Notes: a model not told the origin generated them from the sequence alone. A stretch of DNA of 64,000 bases from Mycolicibacterium moriokaense (GCF_003347205.1 NZ_QQBJ01000010.1:124001-188000); one strand, 5' to 3'; numbered from the stretch's first letter, positions 26,363 to 37,524 are shown. Program-made: numbers and translations.

Positions 26363-28120
26363 TCAGGCGATGCCGAACTCCTTGATCTTGCGGTAGATGG
26401 TCGCGCGCGACAGACCGAGCGCCTGCGCAGCATCGGCCTTGCTTCCGCCGTTCTCCTGCAGGCTGCGCACGATCGCATCGCGTTCGAGTGCCTCCAATTG
26501 GGTCAACCTGCGACGAGCCATCGACCGGCATTCGGCCGGTAGCGTCTCCACACCGATGACCCCCGAGCGTTGCACCGCGACGGTGTCGGCCAGCACCTTG
26601 CGTAACTGGGCAACGTTGCCCGGCCACGGCAGCTTGGCCAGTTGACGCAGCGCTTCGGGCGCCAGCCGAACATCTGCGCCGCGCGTCAACTCCTTCAGCA
26701 GCGCCGGTACCAGGTCTTCGAGGTCCTCGATGCGGTGCCGCAGGGCGGGCACGGTGACGGTGTGGGTGAAGAAGGGCAGGATCAGCATGTCGACGGGCGC
26801 TGACCGGTTCTGCGTGCCGGTGGTGGCGGCGATCCATCCGCGGCCCGCACGCGTCGACAACACCGCCGACAGCGGATCCAGCGCATCTTCGTTCAGTTCA
26901 TCGATGTCGGCCAGCACCACCGCGAAGTCGTCGCTCTCGGTCTCCGCCTCCACCTCGGCGACGAACGCGTCGTCGCTCGCGAAGTCCGTGGCCCGGAGTA
27001 CCCGGACGGTCCGTTCCGGCGCGACATGCTGGGCGACCGCCTGGCCGATACGGGACCGGCCGGATCCCGCCTCGCCCTCGATCACCACCCAGTCGCCGTC
27101 GCGGCAGCATCGCTGCACCTGCTGACAGCTGCGCAGCCAGGAACTGCTCCGACCCGGCAGGCGGGGAATCGCGTCGACCGGGGCATGGCGCATCGAGGTG
27201 CTCTGCACGCCGAGCTGGACGTGGAACACCAGGTGTGCACTTCGCCCTCGTTCGGAAACCCGCTCGGCGACTTTGACTTTCGCGGTGCCGCCGCTCGGCA
27301 GCGTGGTGATGACGGTGGCGGCGCCCATCGCCTCTGTCATCTCGGCGGCCTGATCCAGCAGCGCCGCCTGATCGCCCGCGTCGAGAGCGCGCCGAAGATA
27401 CGGGTTCATCAGCACCACTTCGCCGCCGACGGCGAGCACCCCGCCGGGATACCGGCGGCTCTGGTTCAGGTACGCGTCCAACAGCGCCGACTCGTACTCG
27501 TTGCGCAGCGTGCGCAACCGGTCCTCGATCTGACTGCCCGCGCTCTTGGCCAGGACGAACAACAACGGGTCGGATTCCCGCGCCCAGCACGTCAGGTCGA
27601 CGACACCGAGCACCCGGCGGGTGATGGGATCGCGCACGGGCGAGCCTGCGCACGACAGCCGGCCCAGTGTGCCGATGTAGTGTTCCCCGCCCTGGATGAA
27701 GGTCGGCTTGCCCGTCTCCAGGGCCGTCCCGATTCCGTTGGTGCCCGCGTACTCCTCGGCATAGCTGTAGCCGCGCGCGAGATGGACGTCGTCGAGTGCC
27801 TGCAGGATGGCCGGGTTGGCTGCCACCCTTTCGAGCACCAACCCGTCGGCGGAGGTCAGCACCACGCTGACCGACTGGGCGGCCAGGTCGTCGGCGATTC
27901 TGCGCAGCACCGGGGCTGCCGCGACCACGAGCGGTGCCTGCGGATCCGGTTCACGCAGATACGGCAGATCGACTCGATCGGGATGCACATGCAGTGCCTG
28001 GGACCGGCGCCAGGAGTTCAGCACGTCCGGCCCGACAGCCCGGCTGTCGGCCGCGCCGGCGCTGAGAAACTCCTCGCGTGCGCGTCGCACGTCGACGGCG
28101 GTGCTCGTGTTCTTGACCAT
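26363..28120 (-). CDS. mimR: MimR-type GAF/AAA+/Fis transcriptional activator
   Basis: 585 residues, the layout of AcoR-type regulators: N-terminal sensor region with a GAF domain (about 70-210), an AAA+-like middle (about 330-500) and a Fis-type helix-turn-helix at the C-terminus (KADAAQALGLSRATIYRKI). The AAA+ part is degenerate. The P-loop reads GEAGSGRS with Arg instead of the Walker A Lys, the Walker B region reads VVLADID, and no GAFTGA loop is present. The latter fits an organism without sigma-54. The orthologue in M. smegmatis activates mimABCD in response to acetone. Divergent from mimA, with two inverted repeats between them. Confidence 0.92.
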   Translation of the reverse strand: MVKNTSTAVDVRRAREEFLSAGAADSRAVGPDVLNSWRRSQALHVHPDRVDLPYLREPDPQAPLVVAAAPVLRRIADDLAAQSVSVVLTSADGLVLERVAANPAILQALDDVHLARGYSYAEEYAGTNGIGTALETGKPTFIQGGEHYIGTLGRLSCAGSPVRDPITRRVLGVVDLTCWARESDPLLFVLAKSAGSQIEDRLRTLRNEYESALLDAYLNQSRRYPGGVLAVGGEVVLMNPYLRRALDAGDQAALLDQAAEMTEAMGAATVITTLPSGGTAKVKVAERVSERGRSAHLVFHVQLGVQSTSMRHAPVDAIPRLPGRSSSWLRSCQQVQRCCRDGDWVVIEGEAGSGRSRIGQAVAQHVAPERTVRVLRATDFASDDAFVAEVEAETESDDFAVVLADIDELNEDALDPLSAVLSTRAGRGWIAATTGTQNRSAPVDMLILPFFTHTVTVPALRHRIEDLEDLVPALLKELTRGADVRLAPEALRQLAKLPWPGNVAQLRKVLADTVAVQRSGVIGVETLPAECRSMARRRLTQLEALERDAIVRSLQENGGSKADAAQALGLSRATIYRKIKEFGIA

Positions 28121-28180
28121 GGTGGGCTGACCTCGGTCCTAAGGCTGCTACGCAGGGTAAACCCGCGCGCCCCGTCCTCC

Positions 28181-28195
28181 GTCTCAATTTGAGAC
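28181..28195. promoter_or_regulatory. mimR: Putative MimR operator 1
   Basis: GTCTCA-ATT-TGAGAC, perfect 6-bp arms with a 3-base centre, 61 bases from the mimR start. Identical arms and spacing recur at 28260-28274. A half-site CGAGAC follows at 28201-28206. Confidence 0.65.
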
Positions 28196-28259
28196 GACTT
28201 CGAGACACCGCAGCGGGACTTCCACGCGGCCCCGGCCGGTCCGCGTGGATGTGACCCTA

Positions 28260-28274
28260 GTCTCACACTGAGAC
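28260..28274. promoter_or_regulatory. mimA: Putative MimR operator 2
   Basis: GTCTCA-CAC-TGAGAC, the second perfect copy of the repeat at 28181-28195. The centres are 79 bases apart, and this copy ends 89 bases before the mimA start, a usual activator distance. Confidence 0.65.
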
Positions 28275-28363
28275 GCCTGTGCCGTCCCTCACACGGTTGC
28301 ATTCCTGGTGCATCGCCCAGCCCCGTCGACATCTGAGTCGGCATGCACCCGAGGAGGCGCACA

Positions 28364-29992
28364 TTGAGTAGGCAGAGCCTGACCAAGGCACACGCAAAGA
28401 TCACCGAGTTGTCGTGGGAACCGACGTTCGCCACTCCCGCGACCCGGTTCGGCACCGACTACACGTTCGAGAAGGCGCCGAAGAAGGACCCGCTGAAGCA
28501 GATCATGCGGTCGTACTTCCCGATGGAGGAGGAGAAGGACAACCGCGTGTACGGCGCCATGGACGGCGCGATCCGCGGCAACATGTTCCGCCAGGTTCAG
28601 CAGCGGTGGCTGGAGTGGCAGAAGCTCTTCCTGTCGATCATCCCGTTCCCCGAGATCTCCGCGGCCCGCGCGATGCCGATGGCTATCGACGCCGTGCCCA
28701 ATCCGGAGATTCACAACGGTCTGGCCGTTCAGATGATCGACGAGGTTCGCCATTCGACGATCCAGATGAACCTCAAGAAGCTGTACATGAACAACTACAT
28801 CGACCCGGCCGGCTTCGACATCACCGAGAAGGCGTTCGCCAACAACTATGCGGGCACCATCGGTCGGCAGTTCGGCGAGGGCTTCATCACCGGCGACGCG
28901 ATCACCGCGGCCAACATCTACCTCACCGTCGTTGCCGAAACCGCCTTCACCAATACGCTTTTCGTCGCGATGCCCGACGAGGCGGCGGCCAACGGCGACT
29001 ACCTCCTGCCGACGGTGTTCCACTCGGTGCAGTCCGACGAGTCCCGCCACATCTCCAACGGCTATTCGATCCTGCTGATGGCGCTGGCCGATGAACGCAA
29101 CCGGCCACTGCTCGAGCGCGATCTGCGTTACGCCTGGTGGAACAACCACTGCGTGGTGGACGCGGCGATCGGCACTTTCATCGAGTACGGCACTAAGGAC
29201 CGCCGCAAGGACAGGGAGAGCTACGCCGAGATGTGGCGCCGGTGGATCTACGACGACTACTACCGCAGTTACCTTCTGCCGCTGGAGAAGTACGGCCTGA
29301 CGATTCCACACGACCTCGTCGAGGAAGCATGGAAGCGCATCGTCGACAAGCACTACGTGCACGAGGTGGCCCGCTTCTTCGCCACCGGTTGGCCGGTCAA
29401 CTACTGGCGCATCGATGCCATGACCGACAAGGACTTCGAGTGGTTCGAAGAGAAGTACCCCGGGTGGTACAACAAGTTCGGCCGCTGGTGGGAGGACTAC
29501 AACCGGCTCGCGTACCCGGGACGCAACAAGCCGATCGCGTTCGAAGAGGTCGGATACCAGTACCCGCACCGCTGCTGGACCTGCATGGTGCCCGCGCTGA
29601 TCCGCGAGGACATGATCGTCGACAAGGTCGACGGACAGTGGCGCACCTACTGCTCGCAGACCTGCCACTGGACCGACGCGGTCGCCTTCCGCGGCGAATA
29701 CGAGGGCCGTCCGACACCGAACATGGGCCGGCTCACCGGATTCCGCGAGTGGGAGACCCTGCATCACGGCAAGGACCTCGCCGACATCGTCAGCGACCTG
29801 GGCTACGTCCGGGACGACGGCAAGACGCTCATTCCGCAACCGCATCTCGACCTCGACCCGGCCAAGATGTGGACGCTGGACGACGTCCGCGGCAACACGT
29901 TCAACAGCCCCAACGTGCTGCTCAACGAAATGAGCGACGCCGAACGTGAAGCCCATGTCGCCGCATACCGCGCAGGTTCCGTCCCGGCCTGA
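28364..29992 (+). CDS. mimA: Binuclear iron monooxygenase, hydroxylase large subunit
   Basis: 542 residues, soluble diiron monooxygenase alpha subunit inserting oxygen into propane, acetone or phenol-type substrates. The carboxylate-bridged diiron ligands are all present: E97, E127-x-x-H130 (DEVRH), E192 and E226-x-x-H229 (DESRH). The TTG at 28364 is the start because GAGGAGG lies 6 bases upstream and the protein then begins [11 protein letters not shown], as in known MimA. An ATG 21 bases earlier would place that ribosome site inside the gene. First gene of the mim operon, nearly identical to M. smegmatis MimA as I recall it. Probably needs MimG for folding. Confidence 0.97.
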   Translation: MSRQSLTKAHAKITELSWEPTFATPATRFGTDYTFEKAPKKDPLKQIMRSYFPMEEEKDNRVYGAMDGAIRGNMFRQVQQRWLEWQKLFLSIIPFPEISAARAMPMAIDAVPNPEIHNGLAVQMIDEVRHSTIQMNLKKLYMNNYIDPAGFDITEKAFANNYAGTIGRQFGEGFITGDAITAANIYLTVVAETAFTNTLFVAMPDEAAANGDYLLPTVFHSVQSDESRHISNGYSILLMALADERNRPLLERDLRYAWWNNHCVVDAAIGTFIEYGTKDRRKDRESYAEMWRRWIYDDYYRSYLLPLEKYGLTIPHDLVEEAWKRIVDKHYVHEVARFFATGWPVNYWRIDAMTDKDFEWFEEKYPGWYNKFGRWWEDYNRLAYPGRNKPIAFEEVGYQYPHRCWTCMVPALIREDMIVDKVDGQWRTYCSQTCHWTDAVAFRGEYEGRPTPNMGRLTGFREWETLHHGKDLADIVSDLGYVRDDGKTLIPQPHLDLDPAKMWTLDDVRGNTFNSPNVLLNEMSDAEREAHVAAYRAGSVPA

Positions 29993-29999
29993 CGCACTA

Positions 30000-30040
30000 C
30001 CGGTGGGTGGCGCTGTGCCCATCCCGGCGCCATCCACCGG
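30000..30040 (+). other. Long stem-loop between mimA and mimB
   Basis: CCGGTGGGTGGCGC (30000-30013) pairs with GCGCCATCCACCGG (30027-30040): 14 pairs including one G-U, with a 13-base loop. No T-run follows, so it is not a standard terminator. It fills half of the only sizeable gap within mimABCD and may stabilise the mimA message or tune mimB expression. Confidence 0.65.
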
Positions 30041-30080
30041 CACCAACCAAAACCGCCTCCGGAGACCTTTAGGAGAAGCA

Positions 30081-31124
30081 GTGGCCGACATCCACCGCAT
30101 CAACTTCGAGCCAGTCGACATCGAAATGGACGTGGCCGAGGACGAGAACATCCTCGACGCCGCGTTCCGGCAGGGCATCCACCTGATGCACGGTTGCCGC
30201 GAAGGGCGCTGCTCGGCCTGCAAGTCCTACGTCCTCGACGGCGACATCCAGATGGACAACTACTCCACGTTCGCCTGCAACGACGCCGAGGTCGACGAGG
30301 GTTTCGTATTGCTCTGCCGTTCACACGCATTCAGCGACTGCACCATCGAGCTGCTGAACTTCGACACCGACGAGCTACTCGGCGGAGTGCCGATTCAGGA
30401 CGTGCTGACGCGGGTTATCGAGTTGCGGCCGGTGACCTCCGACATCGTCTCCCTGCGGTTGGAAGCAGTCGAACCCGCCACGTTCGAGTTCAAGGCGGGC
30501 CAATATGCCGATATCCACATCCCAGGCACCGAAGAACATCGCTCCTTCTCGATGGCCACCACCGGCGCCACACCCGGGCAGATCGAGTTCCTGATCAAGA
30601 AGTATCCGGGCGGCAAGTTCTCGGGCCTGCTCGACGACGGCATCGTCGTGGGCGACGAACTGAAGATCACCGGGCCCTATGGCACATCCACGCTCAAGGA
30701 CGGCCACGTGCTGCCGGTCATCTGCATCGCCGGCGGGGCGGGGATGGCGCCGGTGCTGTCGATCCTGCGGCACATGAGCGAGACGTCCAGCCCGCGCCCG
30801 GTTCGCTTCTACTACGGCGCGCGCACCCCTGCCGACCTGTTCTACCTCGACGAGATCGTCGAGATCGGGAAAGGGCTGGCGGACTTCGCGTTCGTGGCAT
30901 GTCTCTCGGAATCCAAACTCGGCGAGCTGCCGGTCACCATCACGGCCGAAGAGGGCAACGTCACCGACGTGGTGGCACGCCACGAAACCGACATCGGCCG
31001 CACCGAGGTCTACATGTGCGGGCCGCCTCCGATGGTCGATGCGGCTCTCGACCTCCTCGACGGCCGCGCCGTGCCGAAGGACCAGATCTTCTACGACAAG
31101 TTCACCAGCCCCATCTTCGACTGA
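30081..31124 (+). CDS. mimB: Monooxygenase NADH reductase component
   Basis: 347 residues. Passes electrons from NADH through FAD and a plant-type [2Fe-2S] cluster to the hydroxylase. Ferredoxin ligands C39, C44, C47 (CREGRCSAC) and C79 are followed by an FAD domain with RSFSMA and an NAD domain with GGAGMAP and MCGPPPM. GTG at 30081 has AGGAGA 4-5 bases upstream, and the open frame before it is not coding. Separated from mimA by 88 bases with a strong stem-loop. Confidence 0.96.
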   Translation: MADIHRINFEPVDIEMDVAEDENILDAAFRQGIHLMHGCREGRCSACKSYVLDGDIQMDNYSTFACNDAEVDEGFVLLCRSHAFSDCTIELLNFDTDELLGGVPIQDVLTRVIELRPVTSDIVSLRLEAVEPATFEFKAGQYADIHIPGTEEHRSFSMATTGATPGQIEFLIKKYPGGKFSGLLDDGIVVGDELKITGPYGTSTLKDGHVLPVICIAGGAGMAPVLSILRHMSETSSPRPVRFYYGARTPADLFYLDEIVEIGKGLADFAFVACLSESKLGELPVTITAEEGNVTDVVARHETDIGRTEVYMCGPPPMVDAALDLLDGRAVPKDQIFYDKFTSPIFD

Positions 31125-31156
31125 AGTCATTGCAGCCCAAGGAAAAGGAGATACCC

Positions 31157-32257
31157 ATGTCAGCGCCGACCAAGCAACCGCGCAGTTTCCCCCGAATCGA
31201 GTTCACCGACTCGGAGGCGGGTGCGCTGGAGTTCCCGAGCTCGCGCAGCCGCGCCTACTCGTACTACAAGCCGGCCAAGCTGCGGGCCACGATGTACGAA
31301 GACGTGACGGTCGACGTGCAGCCCGATCCGCAGCGCCACCTCACACAGGGCTGGATCTACGGGTTCGGCGACGGTCCGGGCGGATACCCGCAGGAATGGA
31401 CGGTGGCGAAGTCGTCGAACTGGCACGCTTTCCTCGACCCCAACGAGGAGTGGAACCAGACCATCTACCGCAACAACGCCGCCGTGGTGCGGCAGGTGGA
31501 GCTGTGTCTGAACAACGCCAAGCGCGCCCGCGCGTACGAGGGCTGGAACTCCGCGTGGCTGAAGTTCCTCGCCAACAACCTGGGGGCGTGGATGCACGCC
31601 GAGAACGGCATGGCGCTGCACGTGTTCACGTCCATCCAGCGGTCAGGGCCGACGAACATGATCAACACCGCGGTGGCGGTGAACGCGGCGCACAAGATGC
31701 GCTTCGCCCAGGATCTCGCACTGTTCAACCTCGACCTCTCCGACGTGGACGGCTTCGACGGACAGGCGCACCGCGAGGCATGGCAGCACTCCGCCGAATG
31801 GCAGCCGACGCGTAAAGTCGTCGAGCAGCTCACCGCCGTCGGCGACTGGTGCGAGCTGCTTTTCGTGACCAACATCGTCTTCGAGCAGTTGGTCGGCTCG
31901 CTGTTCCGCAGCGAGCTCGTCATGCAGATCTCGGCCCGCAACGGCGACTACATCACCCCCACCATCGTCGGCACGGGTGAACACGACTACGACCGCGATC
32001 TGGCCTACACCCGAAACCTGTACCGGCTCCTGACCCGCGACGAGCAATTCGGCGACGCCAACTCCGAGCTCTTCTCGACATGGCTGTCCACCTGGGTGCC
32101 GAGGTGCCTGGAAGCGGCCAACGCACTGCAGCCGCTGTGGTCGCAGCCGGCCGAGAAGGCCGTCACCTTCGCTTCCAGCCTGGCATCCGCCAAGGACAAG
32201 TTCACCACCGTGCTCGAGGCAATCGAGCTCGACACCCCCGAGGAGATCGACAAGTGA
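31157..32257 (+). CDS. mimC: Binuclear iron monooxygenase, hydroxylase small subunit
   Basis: 366-residue beta subunit of the hydroxylase, with the same helical ferritin-like fold as the large subunit but without the diiron ligand set. It packs with MimA in the (alpha-beta)2 core. ATG 31157 is preceded by AAGGAGA. The segment [16 protein letters not shown] and the [10 protein letters not shown] helix are typical of propane/phenol monooxygenase beta subunits. Stop overlaps mimD by four bases (GTGA). Confidence 0.96.
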   Translation: MSAPTKQPRSFPRIEFTDSEAGALEFPSSRSRAYSYYKPAKLRATMYEDVTVDVQPDPQRHLTQGWIYGFGDGPGGYPQEWTVAKSSNWHAFLDPNEEWNQTIYRNNAAVVRQVELCLNNAKRARAYEGWNSAWLKFLANNLGAWMHAENGMALHVFTSIQRSGPTNMINTAVAVNAAHKMRFAQDLALFNLDLSDVDGFDGQAHREAWQHSAEWQPTRKVVEQLTAVGDWCELLFVTNIVFEQLVGSLFRSELVMQISARNGDYITPTIVGTGEHDYDRDLAYTRNLYRLLTRDEQFGDANSELFSTWLSTWVPRCLEAANALQPLWSQPAEKAVTFASSLASAKDKFTTVLEAIELDTPEEIDK

Positions 32258-32595
32258 CCATGCAATTCGGATCCGCCACCGAGTTCTCCAACAAATGCGG
32301 TGTGACGCTGATGAACACACCGATCGGTCGTGTCGTAGCCGGTGTCATGGGCGCCAAGGAGGGAGTCGAGCTGACCGAATACCCGTCGATGATCCGCGTG
32401 GACGGGGTGCGGCTGCTGAATTTCGACTACGCCGAGCTGACCGATGCCCTCGGTGAGGAGTTCGACGGCTCGGTTTTCGAGGAGATCAGCTCGACCCATT
32501 ACGGCCGCATGGTGCACCTCGACGACAAGACCATGCTCTTCGCCAGCCCGGAGGATGCCGCCGAGTACATCGGCTTCGACCTCACTGCCAAGTAA
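32254..32595 (+). CDS. mimD: Monooxygenase coupling (effector) protein
   Basis: 113 residues, MmoB/DmpM-type regulatory protein that binds the hydroxylase and controls oxygen activation and electron entry. No cofactor motif, as expected. [19 protein letters not shown] and [10 protein letters not shown] are family-like segments. Start GTG 32254 overlaps the mimC stop. An ATG at 32260 is possible. Last gene of the minimal mimABCD set. Confidence 0.93.
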   Translation: MTMQFGSATEFSNKCGVTLMNTPIGRVVAGVMGAKEGVELTEYPSMIRVDGVRLLNFDYAELTDALGEEFDGSVFEEISSTHYGRMVHLDDKTMLFASPEDAAEYIGFDLTAK

Positions 32596-32635
32596 GCCCT
32601 GACCCGGTAACAGCCTGAAGACAAGGACTCTCATC

Positions 32636-33676
32636 GTGTACTCCAAGAACGGGAACGACTACTTCATCGTCGACGGTCACGTCCACATCTGGGACGGTCG
32701 CGCGTCCAACCACAAGAACGTGCATGGCAAGCAGTTCATCGACTGCTTTTACGACTACCACCGCAACCTCAGCCCCGAGTCGGAGGTGTGGGACTACGAC
32801 ACCTACACCTACTACGGCGGTGACCGCCTCATGCGGGATCTGTTCGTCGACGGCTACGTCGACCACGCGATCTTCCAGGCCACCCTGCTGTCCGATTTCT
32901 ACGTCAACGACTTCGGCCAGACCGAGGAGGCGTTCGGGCTGTCGCAGCGTCACCCGGACAAGCTCACCTACAACCACGCCTACGATCCCCGGTACGGTGA
33001 AGCGGGCCTGGCACAGCTTCGCCGCGATGCCGAGCGGATGAAGTTGCAGGGCGTCAAGCTCTACACGGCGGAATGGCACGGCGACTCGCGCGGCTACAAG
33101 CTCGACGAGCCGTGGTCGCGGCGCTACCTCGAAGAGTGCATCGCCCTGGGTATCAAGAACATTCACGTGCACAAGGGCCCGACCATCAGACCGCTGGACC
33201 GGGACGCCTTCGACGTCGCCGATATCGACAAGGTCGCCACCGACTACCTGGAGTTGAACTTCATCGTCGAGCATTGCGGCCTGCCGCGGCTGGAGGACTT
33301 CTGCTGGATCGCCACCCAGGAGTCGAACGTCTACGGCGGCCTGGCGGTCGCGATCCCGTTCATCCACACCAGGCCTCGCTATTTCGCGCAGGTCATCGGC
33401 GAACTGCTGTACTGGATCGGCGAGGACAAGATCCTGTTCGCCAGCGACTACGCGCTGTGGACCCCGAAGTGGTTGGTGGAGCGGTTCGTCGACTTCCAGA
33501 TTCCGGAAGACATGACGGAGTACGCGCCGATCAGCGTCGACCAGAAGCGAAAGATCCTCGGCCTCAACGCCGCAGCGCTGTACGACATCGAGGTGCCCGC
33601 CGCGCTGCAGTTGCCGATACCAGGGCAGGACAGCGTCGAGGTGGCGGCCGGGGCGAAGGAGACGGTGTCGCTATGA
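32636..33676 (+). CDS. Amidohydrolase-family protein of the mim locus
   Basis: 346 residues, amidohydrolase-2 type metal-dependent hydrolase or decarboxylase fold. DGHVHIW near residue 13 gives the first H-x-H. Later candidate ligands are His in NIHVHKG, IVEHCG, and the Asp in FASDYALW. It is conserved in propane/acetone monooxygenase clusters between the coupling protein and alcohol dehydrogenase, but its reaction has not been established to my knowledge. It might act on an oxidised product such as an acetol derivative, which is an inference. Stop overlaps the next gene by four bases. Confidence 0.88.
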   Translation: MYSKNGNDYFIVDGHVHIWDGRASNHKNVHGKQFIDCFYDYHRNLSPESEVWDYDTYTYYGGDRLMRDLFVDGYVDHAIFQATLLSDFYVNDFGQTEEAFGLSQRHPDKLTYNHAYDPRYGEAGLAQLRRDAERMKLQGVKLYTAEWHGDSRGYKLDEPWSRRYLEECIALGIKNIHVHKGPTIRPLDRDAFDVADIDKVATDYLELNFIVEHCGLPRLEDFCWIATQESNVYGGLAVAIPFIHTRPRYFAQVIGELLYWIGEDKILFASDYALWTPKWLVERFVDFQIPEDMTEYAPISVDQKRKILGLNAAALYDIEVPAALQLPIPGQDSVEVAAGAKETVSL

Positions 33677-34419
33677 CGATGACGGCGCCCGCTGCGGTTT
33701 CGTTGCAGGCGGAGATCGCGGCCGCGCTGGACACCGTGATGGATCCCGAACTCGACCAGCCGATCACAGAACTCGGATTCGTCCGCTCGATCGCCGTCGA
33801 CGACACCGGCCTGACCGTGCACCTGCGCCTACCCACCGCGTTCTGCTCGCCGAACTTCGCCTACCTGATGGCCTCGGATGCGTTGGACGCATTGCGCAAC
33901 GTCGACGACGTCGGCGAGGTGCGTGTGCTTCTGGACGATCATCACGACAGTCAGAAGATCAACGCAGGTCTGGCCGCCGACGCGGGTTATCGGGGAACGT
34001 TCGGTCGGGAAGCCGAGGACAGCCTCGATGAGTTGCGGCTGACCTTTCTGCGCAAGGCGCACGCCGCGGCGATGGAGCGATGTGCGGCCGCTGTCATCAA
34101 GCTGCGCGGCCCGGATGCGGTCGATCTGGCGAGGCTGACGATTCGAGACCTGCCCGACGGCCGCGAGAAGTCCGCGCTGATGCGGCGCCGGTTCGCTCTT
34201 GGCCTGAGCATGTGTCCGAACGGCCGGGTGCTGGTGGACGACCGCGGGTCCCCTCTGCCCGCCGAGGAACTCCCGCTGAGGCTACGGATGGCCCGATCGG
34301 TGCGCATTTCGATGGAGGGCAACGCGCACTTCTGCCGCGGACTGCTCGCCACCCGCTACGACGACGGCGACACCGCGGCGATGGAATTCACCGACACGAG
34401 AACGAGGAGCGGACGATGA
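33673..34419 (+). CDS. DUF59/MIP18-like protein of the mim locus
   Basis: 248 residues. The first ~95 residues form a DUF59 (MIP18/PaaD-like) domain: MDPELDQPITELGFVRSI and the Cys-containing LPTAFCSPNFAYLM. Relatives assist iron-sulfur or metal-centre assembly. The remaining ~150 residues are not recognised, with conserved-looking Cys in MERCAAAVIK, LSMCPNGR and AHFCRG. Its position in a diiron/[2Fe-2S] enzyme operon suggests cofactor maturation. ATG 33673 and its stop both overlap neighbours by four bases. Confidence 0.85.
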   Translation: MTMTAPAAVSLQAEIAAALDTVMDPELDQPITELGFVRSIAVDDTGLTVHLRLPTAFCSPNFAYLMASDALDALRNVDDVGEVRVLLDDHHDSQKINAGLAADAGYRGTFGREAEDSLDELRLTFLRKAHAAAMERCAAAVIKLRGPDAVDLARLTIRDLPDGREKSALMRRRFALGLSMCPNGRVLVDDRGSPLPAEELPLRLRMARSVRISMEGNAHFCRGLLATRYDDGDTAAMEFTDTRTRSGR

Positions 34420-35441
34420 GAGCCGTTCAGGTCATCGGCTACCACACCAAACTCCAGCTGGCCGACGTCACCAAGCCGGAGATCCAGGGTCCCCTCGACG
34501 TCATCGTGCGCATCGGCGGCGCCGGCGTGTGCCGCACCGATCTGCACATCCTCGAAGGCCAGTGGGAAGCCAAGAGCGGTGTGGAACTGCCGTACACGAT
34601 CGGACACGAGAACGCCGGCTGGGTCGAGGCCGTCGGTGACGCCGTCACGAATGTCGCTGTCGGCGACAAGGTCATCCTGCACCCGCTGATCACCTGCGGT
34701 CTGTGCCGTGCGTGCCGGTCTGGCGATGACGTGCATTGCGAGAACAGTCAGTTTCCGGGTATCGACACCAACGGCGGGTATGCGGAATATCTGCGCACCG
34801 CGGCCCGCAGCGTCGTCAAGATCGACGATTCGCTGCAACCCGCCGACGTCGCGGCGCTGGCCGATGCGGGACTGACCGCCTACCACGCGGCCGCCAAGAT
34901 CGCCCGGGTGACTGGACCGCGCGATGTCTGCGTGGTGATCGGCGCAGGCGGCCTCGGACACATCGGAATCCAAGTGCTGAAGGCGATTTCGGGGGTGACG
35001 GTGGTGGTCGTCGACCGTAATCCCGATGCGGTGGCCTTGGCCGAGGATATCGGTGCCGACCACGGCGTGGTCGCCGACGGCACGCATGTTGAGCAGGTCC
35101 TCGACCTCACGGGTGGCCACGGAGCCGAAGCCGTCCTCGACTTCGTCGGCGAAGGTGGCGCCACGGCCGAAGGTGTGGCGATGCTGCGCCGGGCCGGTAA
35201 CTACTACGTCGTCGGATACGGCGAGAACATCGACGTGCCCACCATCGATGTGATCTCCACCGAGATCAATTTCATCGGTAACCTGGTCGGCTCTTACAAC
35301 GACCTCCAAGAGCTGATGGCGTTGGCGGCGCAGGGCAAGGTCACCCTGCACACCACGAAGTACCCGCTCGACGACTTCCAGCGTGCTCTCGACGATCTCG
35401 ACGCAGGCCGCGTCCGCGGCCGCGCCATCCTCGTTCCCTGA
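34416..35441 (+). CDS. Zinc-dependent alcohol dehydrogenase of the mim locus
   Basis: 341 residues, medium-chain dehydrogenase. The catalytic zinc site is CRTDLH plus GHENAG. The structural zinc lobe is present (CGLCRACRSGDDVHC, four Cys), and the NAD site has GAGGLGHIGIQ. Probably oxidises the alcohol formed by the monooxygenase (for example 2-propanol or acetol), as adh genes do in other propane clusters. Start ATG 34416 overlaps the previous stop (ATGA). Confidence 0.95.
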   Translation: MRAVQVIGYHTKLQLADVTKPEIQGPLDVIVRIGGAGVCRTDLHILEGQWEAKSGVELPYTIGHENAGWVEAVGDAVTNVAVGDKVILHPLITCGLCRACRSGDDVHCENSQFPGIDTNGGYAEYLRTAARSVVKIDDSLQPADVAALADAGLTAYHAAAKIARVTGPRDVCVVIGAGGLGHIGIQVLKAISGVTVVVVDRNPDAVALAEDIGADHGVVADGTHVEQVLDLTGGHGAEAVLDFVGEGGATAEGVAMLRRAGNYYVVGYGENIDVPTIDVISTEINFIGNLVGSYNDLQELMALAAQGKVTLHTTKYPLDDFQRALDDLDAGRVRGRAILVP

Positions 35442-35459
35442 CCCGCTCGACACCACTGA

Positions 35460-37121
<1,662 letters not shown>

Positions 37122-37140
37122 GAGGTCGCGTCCAGCGCGC

Positions 37141-37524
37141 TCAGGCGTCGACGAGGTAACCGATGGCTGAGGCGTAGATGCCGAATGTCGCATCTGCTCC
37201 GCCCGAAACGACCAGTCGCCATCCAGCGCGCACATACAGCCGGGCCGGTGACCCGAATTGGTGCCAGCGACCGATGCCCTGCGCTTCGCTGAATTGACTT
37301 GGGCTCCCCGCGAAGTGCACGGGCAGGTAGACGACTGAATTCGCGCCCTGGGCGGCGGCCTGAAGGAACTCCACAACCTCGCCGTCGCGGACGGCCAGCC
37401 GTCCAGAGACGTGTTCCACAACGAGAAGCTTTCCGGCGGGCACGGCGTCAAGTTGGACCGTCGACATCGTGTCGATGTCGCCTCCGTTGTCGGTGCTTTC
37501 AATCGAAGCCCAGGATTCGATCAT
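37141..37524 (-). CDS. Hypothetical protein, beta-rich
   Basis: 127 residues, not recognised. No signal peptide, membrane helix or cofactor motif. The strand-rich pattern (PAGKLLVVEHVSGRLAV, NSVVYLPVHF, ARLYVRAGWRLVVSG) suggests a beta-sandwich. TATACG about 9 bases before the ATG at 37524 supports a leaderless transcript. Convergent with mimG, 19 bases between stops. The only support is the frame and composition. Confidence 0.6.
   Translation of the reverse strand: MIESWASIESTDNGGDIDTMSTVQLDAVPAGKLLVVEHVSGRLAVRDGEVVEFLQAAAQGANSVVYLPVHFAGSPSQFSEAQGIGRWHQFGSPARLYVRAGWRLVVSGGADATFGIYASAIGYLVDA

Noticed and set aside
28290-28340. A sigma-54-like GG/GC promoter before mimA, suggested by the activator type
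   Set aside because: Spacing and bases do not match the -24/-12 consensus, mycobacteria lack RpoN, and MimR has no GAFTGA loop.
28289-30223. A 644-residue open frame antisense to mimA
   Set aside because: It mirrors mimA codons on the other strand, has low-complexity Arg/Val/His composition and no family resemblance. A high-GC artefact.
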